39,809 bases of DNA from Jiella pacifica (GTDB taxonomy: Bacteria; Pseudomonadota; Alphaproteobacteria; Rhizobiales; Rhizobiaceae): the NCBI RefSeq assembly GCF_010500815.1, contig NZ_JAAAMG010000031.1:1-39809 (forward strand). Reading direction: 5' to 3'. Positions 34,036-39,809 of this stretch are shown here, piece after piece. The notes under the pieces were generated by a model. That model was given only the letters and a program-made list of their open reading frames with translations. It did no database searches and was not told the origin of the DNA. Made by a program: the position numbers and the translations under genes. How positions within the stretch are numbered: position 1 is the stretch's first letter; the number at the start of each line of letters is the position of its first letter.

Positions 34036-34935
34036 TCATTCCTTGCCGACCGAGTAGTCCATCCGGGAGAGATTTTCGAACAGGGTCGGACCTACTGGCG
34101 TCCAGCCGAGCCGTTCACGCGTAACCGCGCTGGAGGCCGGCATGTCGAAGCTTGCGAAGCCCGCCATCCACCCGAAGTGCTTTCCGGCCTCGCTCTTCGG
34201 TATCGCCTGGACCGGAACGCCCAGTCCGCGACCGATCGCCTCCGCGATCGCGCGCATTGGTATCGCCTCCTCCGCGACCGCGTGCCAGCGCGCGCCTGGT
34301 TCGTGTCGCTCCAGCGCAAGGACGTACAAGCGGGCGGCGTCCTCGACCGAGGCGGCGCACCAGCGATCGCCGCCCTCTCCAACGTAGGCCGAGACACCCT
34401 TCGTCCGCGCGAGTTCGATCAACGGAGAGACCAGGCCCTGCTTCACCGGATCGTGGATCTGCGACAGCCGCACCACACCAACGGAGACCCCGCGCTCCCC
34501 GACGGCCAATCCGGCCAGCTCACTGGCGATGCGAGGCATGGGATGGTCCCGATCGAGAACGTCCTCGCGCGCGAACTGTCCTGCTCCGGTGCTGCCCACG
34601 CCGATGGCGGAGGTGATGAGGAGCGGCCGATCCGATCCGGCGAGCACATCCCCGATCGCTTCGATGACGCGGCGGTCCTTCTCGCAATTTTCCGCATAGT
34701 GCGCGAAGTCATGGTCGAAGGCGGTGTGGATCACGGCATCGGCGCTCTCGGCGCCTTTGGCGAGCTCTGCCGCATCGTTGAGGTCCCCCCGGTGGACTGC
34801 GGCCCCGGCCTGCTCCAGCTGGCGAGCACCGGCGTCGGATCGGCTGTTGCCGGTCACCTGGTGCCCGGCGGCCAGCAGTTGGGTCAGGATGCGGGAACCG
34901 ACGAAGCCGGTCGCACCGGTCAGGAATACACGCAT
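34036..34935 (-). CDS. NAD-dependent epimerase/dehydratase-type SDR
   Basis: The 299-residue extended SDR starts M-R-V-F-L-T-G-A-T-G-F-V-G-S-R, the usual NAD(P)-binding motif. The middle has I-T-S-A-I-G-V-G, and the family-typical A-R-L-Y-V-L-A-L-E and W-T-P-V-G-P-T-L near the end. The classical Tyr-x3-Lys pair is not evident, as in several NAD-binding proteins of this subgroup. AGGAG precedes the ATG. It is divergent from the XRE-type regulator gene, which likely controls it. Confidence 0.88.
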   Translation of the reverse strand: MRVFLTGATGFVGSRILTQLLAAGHQVTGNSRSDAGARQLEQAGAAVHRGDLNDAAELAKGAESADAVIHTAFDHDFAHYAENCEKDRRVIEAIGDVLAGSDRPLLITSAIGVGSTGAGQFAREDVLDRDHPMPRIASELAGLAVGERGVSVGVVRLSQIHDPVKQGLVSPLIELARTKGVSAYVGEGGDRWCAASVEDAARLYVLALERHEPGARWHAVAEEAIPMRAIAEAIGRGLGVPVQAIPKSEAGKHFGWMAGFASFDMPASSAVTRERLGWTPVGPTLFENLSRMDYSVGKE

Positions 34936-35009
34936 GAAAGGCTCCTCTTGTTCGAGGAGCGGGATATCGCAAGATACCCAAGCCTGTTAAAGTAGTGACC
35001 GTATCATGG

Positions 35010-35015
35010 TATAAT
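35010..35015 (+). promoter_or_regulatory. candidate -10 box (TATAAT) of the XRE regulator gene
   Basis: A consensus TATAAT lies 18 bases before the GTG start of the regulator. TTAAAG at 34987-34992 is a weak -35 candidate at 17-base spacing. This short divergent region must also carry the epimerase promoter. Confidence 0.4.
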
Positions 35016-35032
35016 CACAAACAGGATCGTTC

Positions 35033-35869
35033 GTGGCCGACGAAAAGGCAAACCGGCTCGGCACGTATCTGCGCGACCGGCGCACCCGGCTCGACCCGGC
35101 GTCGTTCGGCTTCGTCAGCGGTCGTCGCCGCACGCCTGGGCTGCGCCGCGAGGAGGTCGCCGCCCGCGCGAACATCAGCCCCACCTGGTACACCTGGCTG
35201 GAGCAGGGCCGCGGCGGCGCGCCCTCGGCCGACGTGCTCGACAGGATCGCCAAGGGGCTGATGCTGACGGAGCCCGAGCGCGAGCACCTGTACATGCTGG
35301 GCCTCGGCCGACCGCCGGAAGTGCGTTACCAGCCGGTCGAGGGCGTCACCCCACGGCTGCAGCGCGTACTCGACGCGATGCCGTTCAGTCCCGCCATCAT
35401 CAAGAACGCCATGTGGGACGTCGTCGGCTGGAACAAGGCGGCTGCGGCTCTGCTGACCGACTATTCCAAGCTGCCGCGGGAGGAACGTAACATCCTCCGC
35501 CTTGTGTTCGGCAGTTCCCGCGTCCGCGCCAAGCAGGCAGATTGGGAGAGCGTCGCCCGCTTCGTCGTGGGTGCGTTCCGGGCGGACGTGGCGCGAGCCG
35601 GGGCGAGCGGCAGCGCGGAGGTGACGGCGCTCATCGGCGAACTCTGCCGAGCAAGCCCGGAGTTCGAAGCGCTGTGGCGGGACAACAATGTGGTCGCGCA
35701 CGGCGAAGGCGTGAAGTGCATCCAACACCCGGAAGCAGGCTTGCTCGACCTGGAGTTCTCTTCCTTTGCAGTCGAGGGGCGGCCGGAACTCGGCTTGATC
35801 GTCTACAATCCCGCCTCACCCGCCGATGCCGAGCGATTGAAAGCGCTCATCAAGGTCAAGGCGATCTGA
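35033..35869 (+). CDS. XRE-type regulator with MmyB-like ligand-binding domain
   Basis: This 278-residue protein has an N-terminal helix-turn-helix (about 10-75, with R-R-T-P-G-L-R-R-E-E-V-A-A-R-A and W-Y-T-W-L-E-Q-G-R) and a C-terminal MmyB-like PAS-type domain from about 100 (D-V-V-G-W-N-K-A-A-A-A-L, then E-R-N-I-L-R-L-V-F, and L-D-L-E-F-S-S-F). This architecture commonly represses a neighbouring short-chain dehydrogenase gene, which fits the divergent epimerase-type gene. The start is GTG 35033 with CAGGA upstream. Confidence 0.93.
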   Translation: MADEKANRLGTYLRDRRTRLDPASFGFVSGRRRTPGLRREEVAARANISPTWYTWLEQGRGGAPSADVLDRIAKGLMLTEPEREHLYMLGLGRPPEVRYQPVEGVTPRLQRVLDAMPFSPAIIKNAMWDVVGWNKAAAALLTDYSKLPREERNILRLVFGSSRVRAKQADWESVARFVVGAFRADVARAGASGSAEVTALIGELCRASPEFEALWRDNNVVAHGEGVKCIQHPEAGLLDLEFSSFAVEGRPELGLIVYNPASPADAERLKALIKVKAI

Positions 35870-35938
35870 TCTGGTCAAAGCAAGTGCGAGCCAGGCCCGA
35901 CGGTTCGCCCGCCATGCCTTGCCCCTGTGCGCCCGACC

Positions 35939-36304
35939 TCAACCGATCGTATGCGCCGTGATCGTGTAGCCGAACGGGTCGCGGAACGCGAAGTAGCGCC
36001 CGAACGGTCCATCCTTCGGCGGGAAGACAATGGGCGTGCCATGCGCAACCAGTTGCTCGTGCAGTGCGTCGGCATCGTCGCAGCCGAACCAGAGGGCGAC
36101 GCCCTCGCCCAGGGCTTCCTTGTTCTTCAACTCCGCGACCGGCGTGCGGACGGCGAACGAGACCGGGCCGGTGTCGAACACGACGGCGCCCGGAGGGCTG
36201 TGCGGCGCGAGCTTCAGCCCGACGACCTCGCTGTAGAAGACGCGCGCCGCGTCCAGATCTTGCGTCTGGATGCTGATGAAATCGGGACCGATCAGATGCG
36301 CCAT
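35939..36304 (-). CDS. VOC family (glyoxalase/bleomycin resistance-like) protein
   Basis: This 121-residue single vicinal-oxygen-chelate unit pair shows F-I-S-I-Q-T-Q-D-L-D-A-A-R-V-F-Y near the start and F-R-D-P-F-G-Y-T-I-T near the end. Members bind metals or drugs; which reaction, if any, is not clear. AGAGGAAAG precedes the ATG at 36304. It is divergent from the MarR gene, its likely regulator. Confidence 0.9.
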   Translation of the reverse strand: MAHLIGPDFISIQTQDLDAARVFYSEVVGLKLAPHSPPGAVVFDTGPVSFAVRTPVAELKNKEALGEGVALWFGCDDADALHEQLVAHGTPIVFPPKDGPFGRYFAFRDPFGYTITAHTIG

Positions 36305-36335
36305 AGCTTGCTTTCCTCTTCTGCCAGCAGCAGGG

Positions 36336-36351
36336 TATCAATGGGCTGATA
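36336..36351. promoter_or_regulatory. palindrome TATCA-N6-TGATA, possible MarR operator
   Basis: A 5-bp inverted repeat lies in the 66-base gap between the divergent VOC and MarR genes. A further TGATAT copy is at 36367-36372, overlapping the first possible MarR start codon. MarR proteins bind such AT-rich palindromes between divergent genes. Confidence 0.5.
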
Positions 36352-36370
36352 TCTATATAAGGGCACTGAT

Positions 36371-36820
36371 ATGTCAAGCCAGGATGGAGATGCGGCGATG
36401 GAGGATCCGTTCGCCACCATCGGGTTCGCGCTCAAGATGGCGCAGCAGGCACTGCGCACGCATCTGGACTCTGCGCTTCAGCAGATCGGGCTCACGATGC
36501 CGCAATATGCGGTGCTGAACTGCCTGAAGATCGAACCGGGCGCTTCGAACGCGGCACTGGCGCGCCGCTCCTTCGTGACGCCGCAAACGATGCAGGGGAT
36601 CGTCGTCGCGCTGGAGCGAGCGGGCTTCATCCTGCGGGCCCCGCACCCCAACCACGGGCGGGTTCGGACGACCGAGCTGACGGCTCGCGGTCGGGAGGTG
36701 GTGGCGGCGGCGTCCGTGATCGTCGTCGGGGCAGAGGCGCGGCTGCGCGAGGCTTCGGCTCCGCTGGATCCACAGACAGTCGCTGCGACGCTGCGGCGCC
36801 TGGCCGAGGCGCTTCGCTGA
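36371..36820 (+). CDS. MarR family transcriptional regulator
   Basis: The 149-residue winged-helix regulator shows A-L-R-T-H-L-D-S-A-L, M-P-Q-Y-A-V-L-N-C-L, T-P-Q-T-M-Q-G-I-V-V-A-L-E-R-A-G-F and the wing H-P-N-H-G-R-V-R-T-T-E-L-T. ATG 36371 has no ribosome binding site and sits close to a TATATA sequence, which could mean a leaderless start; ATG 36398 has GGAG at good distance and would remove nine residues. Divergent from the VOC gene. Confidence 0.92.
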   Translation: MSSQDGDAAMEDPFATIGFALKMAQQALRTHLDSALQQIGLTMPQYAVLNCLKIEPGASNAALARRSFVTPQTMQGIVVALERAGFILRAPHPNHGRVRTTELTARGREVVAAASVIVVGAEARLREASAPLDPQTVAATLRRLAEALR

Positions 36821-36993
36821 ACGACGATGGCAGCGGCCGCAAGGTAGCGTCTCGACCTATCGCGTGCCGGCTTCCATTCTTCCCGCAAGCGATGTTTCAG
36901 GGAATGCCGCCGGTTCTTCGATGACCTGCGGAAAAGTTGACTGGAGCAGATCCACCGCGCAACGCGAGCCGCAACAGAGCCTCAGGGTGCTGC

Positions 36994-37180
36994 TCATGCG
37001 GAGGTAATCAGCGGGGCTTTGCCGGTCCACTCCGCGCGGTCCAATTCCGTCACGACAAAGCTGGCGACATCGGCGCGCGCTATTTTGCCGCCATGAAAGC
37101 CAGCCAAATCCGTGAGCGCGCATATTGCACCCGTCTTGGGTTTGTCGGTCAGAACCGTCGGCCGGACGATTGTCCGGTCG
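36994..37180 (-). pseudogene. C-terminal fragment of an NmrA-like/atypical SDR gene
   Basis: The minus strand reads T-I-V-R-P-T-V-L-T-D, then G-A-I-C-A-L-T-D-L-A-G-F-H-G-G-K-I-A-R-A-D-V-A-S-F-V and A-P-L-I-T-S-A before the stop. This is the last third of a YwnB-type NAD(P)-binding protein. The N-terminal Rossmann part is missing; upstream the frame runs straight into the end of the quinone-reductase-like gene. The break is at the large inverted repeat at 37150-37189. Confidence 0.8.
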
Positions 37181-37189
37181 ACGGTTCTG
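37150..37189. repeat. 18-bp near-perfect inverted repeat at a gene break point
   Basis: Positions 37150-37167 and 37172-37189 are reverse complements at 17 of 18 bases, with a four-base centre (GATT). The right arm reaches into unmatched sequence upstream of the conserved T-I-V-R-P codons, so the repeat spans the point where SDR similarity begins. It could form a strong hairpin. It may mark a fold-back rearrangement or serve as a terminator for the gene ending at 37212. Confidence 0.75.
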
Positions 37190-37211
37190 GCCGAGGCGTC
37201 GGCGCCGTGCG

Positions 37212-38234
37212 TCACCCCATCATGTCGATCACCACCTTGCCGAAGGGACCGCGAGCGAGATGCTCGAAAGCGGCGGGCAATTCGGCCAACGGATACCGCG
37301 CGTCCACGACCGGCCGGATGCTGGCGCTGTCGACAGCCCGCACCAGGCGCTCCAAGGCCCGGCGACTGCCGGTGCCGATGCCGTGAATGGTGATGTTCTT
37401 CAGCATCAGGGGCATGGCCGGGGAACTGAACTCGAAGCCATCGAGAGCGCCGATCTGGCAGACATGGCCGCCGACGGCGGCGAGTTCGACCGATTGGCCG
37501 AGATGCGCCCCGCCGATCACCTCCAGCACGATATCGGCACCGCGATCGCCGGTGATCCGATAGACCGCCTCCATCCAGTCTTCAGCATCGGCATCCACGA
37601 AGTGATCGGCGCCGAGTGCCCGCACCCGCGCCTCCGTACCAGGTTGGCCGCAGACGATGACCTCGGCACCGCTCGCCTTGGCGATCTGAAGCCCAAACAG
37701 CGCGACACCGCCGGTGCTGGGGATGAGAACGGTGTCCCCGGCGCGCACCCCGGCGCTTTCCACGAGCGCAGACCACGCTGTCAGCCCCGCCACCGGCAAT
37801 GTTGCCGCCTGCCAGGGTTCAAGGCTCGCCGGCGCCTTGACGAACCACAGCTCCGGCATCGCGACGTATTCCGCCAGCACACCCGGGTAGAACCCGCCCA
37901 ACGTCTGGTAGGCGGGCGTGCGGGCGGTGCCGGGACGAAGCCCGTCGATCCAGTCCGGCGTCGGCGTCGACACCACCCGCTCGCCAACGGCGAAGCGACT
38001 GGCTCCCTCCCCGAGGGCCACGATTTCACCGGCAAGGTCCGACCCCGGCGTGAAGGGGAACCGCAGCGGCAGACCGCGTCCGCTCTCCACCACCATCTTG
38101 TCGCGATAGTTCAGCGCCACCGCCGCCGTCCGCACAAGGATTTCCCCCTTGCCGGGGGTCGGTATCGGACAGTCGCGCAATTGCAGGCGGTCGAGCCCGA
38201 TCGCATCGATCTCCCAGCGCCGCATGTTGGTCAT
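37212..38234 (-). CDS. medium-chain (MDR) NAD(P)-dependent dehydrogenase, zinc-free quinone-reductase-like
   Basis: This 340-residue MDR protein has a GroES-like N-terminal half (A-V-A-L-N-Y-R-D-K-M, F-P-F-T-P-G-S-D-L-A-G) and a Rossmann half (P-S-T-G-G-V-A-L-F-G-L-Q-I-A, then A-D-I-V-L-E-V-I-G-G). The catalytic zinc Cys is replaced by Asn in N-Y-R-D, as in zinc-independent quinone or enoyl reductases. ATG 38234 follows GAGAGG. It is divergent from the LysR gene at 38372. Confidence 0.9.
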   Translation of the reverse strand: MTNMRRWEIDAIGLDRLQLRDCPIPTPGKGEILVRTAAVALNYRDKMVVESGRGLPLRFPFTPGSDLAGEIVALGEGASRFAVGERVVSTPTPDWIDGLRPGTARTPAYQTLGGFYPGVLAEYVAMPELWFVKAPASLEPWQAATLPVAGLTAWSALVESAGVRAGDTVLIPSTGGVALFGLQIAKASGAEVIVCGQPGTEARVRALGADHFVDADAEDWMEAVYRITGDRGADIVLEVIGGAHLGQSVELAAVGGHVCQIGALDGFEFSSPAMPLMLKNITIHGIGTGSRRALERLVRAVDSASIRPVVDARYPLAELPAAFEHLARGPFGKVVIDMMG

Positions 38235-38300
38235 CGCTCATAAGCCTCTCTCGTCGGAGTCGGAGGGCACCCATCGATTGGCGCGCTCCAGTGTCGAGGG

Positions 38301-38320
38301 CAATGTGCGCCCTGGCATTG
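38301..38320. promoter_or_regulatory. CAATG-N10-CATTG inverted repeat, possible LysR operator
   Basis: A 5-bp inverted repeat lies midway between the divergent MDR and LysR genes, inside a pair of similar decamers (GCAATGTGCG and GCATTGTGCG). Position fits a LysR site; the arms are short. Confidence 0.4.
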
Positions 38321-38371
38321 TGCGAGAGAATGGTGTTTATCCGGCATCATTCGTTGCGCTGGAAGTGTACA

Positions 38372-39262
38372 ATGACGCCCGCTGAATTCGCCGAGCTGCG
38401 CGCCTTCACGCTGGTGGCAGAGGAGCGAAGCTTCCGCCGCGCCGCCAAACGGCTCGGCCTGTCGCCCTCGGCCCTCAGCCGCACCATTCGTTTGCTGGAA
38501 GAGCGGCTGGGCGTTCGGCTCCTCAATCGCACGACGCGCAGCGTCGCGCCGACGGAGGCAGGTCAGAGCCTCTACGAGCGCATCGAGCCCACCTTGGCGG
38601 AAATGGATGCCGCCCTCCGCGAGACCGGCGCCTTCCAGGAGCAACCGAAAGGCCTCGTGCGGATCAACCTGCCGAGCATTGCGGCGAGGCTTGTGGTGAT
38701 GCCGCGCCTCGGCGCCTTCGCTGACGCCTTTCCCGGGGTCGAGCTCGATCTCGTCGTCGACAACGAGATCACCGATATCGTGGCAAAGGGGTTCGACGCC
38801 GGCGTGCGGATCGGCGGCCAGGTGAACCGGGACATGATCGCGGTGCGTCTCACCCCGGACCTTCACACGGCAGTGGTCGGCTCTCCGGCCTATTTCGCCG
38901 CGCACTCGCCGCCGGGGACTCCCCAGGACCTTTCCCGTCACCGCTGCCTCAGCTACCGCTGGGCCGAAAGCGGCGCCCTTCTCCCGTGGCGCTTCGCGCG
39001 GCCCGGCAAGCCAGCCGCGACGATCGTGACCGGGAACGTGCTCACCACCAACGATACCGATCTCCTGCTCGCGGGCGCCCTCCAAGGCATGGGCCTTGCC
39101 TTCCTGCTAGAAGACTTCGTTGCCCCCTATCTCGAACGCGGCGACCTGGTACGGGTGCTGGCGGATCACGACGAGCTGCTGCCGGGCTTCCACCTCTATT
39201 ATCCCAGCCGAACGCGGATGCCGGCAGCGCTCCGCGCCTTCATCGACTTCATGAAGCTCTGA
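38372..39262 (+). CDS. LysR family transcriptional regulator
   Basis: The 296-residue protein starts at ATG 38372 with GGAAG upstream. The helix-turn-helix is at 5-62 (F-T-L-V-A-E-E-R-S-F-R-R-A-A-K-R-L-G-L-S, R-L-L-N-R-T-T-R-S-V-A-P-T-E-A-G). The effector domain contains D-I-V-A-K-G-F-D-A-G-V-R-I-G-G, the same segment that survives in the remnant at 33868. It is probably the regulator of the divergent MDR gene. Confidence 0.93.
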   Translation: MTPAEFAELRAFTLVAEERSFRRAAKRLGLSPSALSRTIRLLEERLGVRLLNRTTRSVAPTEAGQSLYERIEPTLAEMDAALRETGAFQEQPKGLVRINLPSIAARLVVMPRLGAFADAFPGVELDLVVDNEITDIVAKGFDAGVRIGGQVNRDMIAVRLTPDLHTAVVGSPAYFAAHSPPGTPQDLSRHRCLSYRWAESGALLPWRFARPGKPAATIVTGNVLTTNDTDLLLAGALQGMGLAFLLEDFVAPYLERGDLVRVLADHDELLPGFHLYYPSRTRMPAALRAFIDFMKL

Positions 39263-39698
39263 TTATCACACTGGCGCTGCTCATCGGCGCCCTTGGTGGA
39301 GTGTTTCCCGCGTTCACAGCGAGGCGGTTGCCCTTTTTGGCCGCGCTTGGGAGGCGGACGTAATTAACTCGTTCCTGTCGCCAGTCAGGGCCTGCGGAAT
39401 GTCGGCTTCCCAAACTTGGAATGAGCGGCAGAAGCGGCTTGGGCGCAAACCCGCCGTTGTGCACGCTATTTCGCGCCAGGGCATGACCTTCCATCGAAGC
39501 AGCTTTACATCGGCGTTGAAGTCCCCGCAGATCGGTCCCACGAGACAGAAATGGATCGGGCTAGAAGATAGGAGTGAAAGACGGACAAGAGCGGCAACTA
39601 GGCGATAGCGAAATTCCCGGCCGAAACTATGCTATTGTCGCCGTTTGTATCCGTCACTCCCACTCAATTGTTTAAAACCCAGCTAGAGCGTCGGGCGT
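39263..39698. other. no recognisable gene; flank of the IS630 end
   Basis: Small frames exist on both strands, but none carries a motif. The right end of this stretch must contain the terminal inverted repeat of the IS630-type element; it cannot be placed without the other end. Confidence 0.5.
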
Positions 39699-39809
39699 TT
39701 AATCTGCAACACAGCCTGCAGCCTTGAAGTAGTTCCAGCATTCGTCGGGTGTGAAGAGGGCGCAGATGTCGCCGACGGCCCGCCAGAGTTGGTCCAGAGT
39801 GCGGGCGGC
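39699..39809 (-). mobile_element. IS630 family transposase, C-terminal end (cut by window edge)
   Basis: The last 36 codons before a TAA at 39699 read L-D-Q-L-W-R-A-V-G-D-I-C, then F-T-P-D-E-C-W-N-Y-F-K-A-A-G. This is the conserved C-terminus of IS630-type (Tc1/mariner-like) DDE transposases. The frame is open to the window edge, so the gene may be intact to the right. It is the only clear insertion-sequence gene in the window. Confidence 0.8.

Noticed and set aside
37125-38243. 372-codon plus-strand frame opposite the MDR gene
   Set aside because: Antisense shadow; the minus-strand frame has all MDR landmarks.

Overview
The window looks like chromosomal DNA of a high-GC alphaproteobacterium, most likely Hyphomicrobiales (Rhizobiales). 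This rests on the small NDUFS4-type complex I subunit beside tRNA genes, a double cold-shock-domain protein, a type III CoA-transferase paired with a citryl-CoA-lyase-like protein, and the general gene style. The genus cannot be read from the sequence by eye.

Layout. Bases 1-17.7 kb look like ordinary chromosome: tRNA-Arg(TCT), a complex I accessory subunit, tRNA-Pro(TGG), a DUF192 protein, a tandem cold-shock protein, glyoxalase I, an M15 peptidase-like lipoprotein and an alpha/beta hydrolase. Next comes a polysaccharide-deacetylase-family gene joined to an SsuABC/TauABC-like ABC transporter (5.8-9.9 kb, minus strand), a divergent IclR regulator, a CoA-transferase/citryl-CoA-lyase-like pair (11.1-13.1 kb), a small membrane protein, a YihY/BrkB protein, a cardiolipin-synthase-like phospholipase D protein and a DUF892 protein.

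From about 17.7 kb to the right edge the character changes. There is a run of short self-contained modules, each a regulator next to one to four oxidoreductase, hydrolase or transporter genes: LysR/SDR-amidohydrolase, TetR-hydrolase-MFS, SDR/LysR, DUF1348-TetR, a four-gene ene-reductase operon/LysR, epimerase/XRE, VOC/MarR and quinone-reductase-like/LysR. A VapBC pair and a DUF3883 nuclease-like gene sit among them. Between modules lie four broken genes (two SDR-type, one esterase, one LysR), and the window ends in the 3' end of an IS630-type transposase. This is what an accessory island built by repeated acquisition would look like.

The most interesting system is in the first half. The IclR-ABC transporter intergenic region and the promoter of the CoA-transferase/lyase operon carry the same tandem operator: ATTTCG-N5-CGAAAT with a second, weaker copy exactly 19 bp away, in the same arrangement relative to the minus-strand operon in both places. 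This ties seven enzyme and transport genes and one regulator into one predicted regulon. The simplest reading is uptake of an organic acid or an N-acylated relative, CoA activation, then retro-Claisen cleavage. The substrate is unknown. Several other regulators have near-perfect palindromes in front of the genes they probably control.
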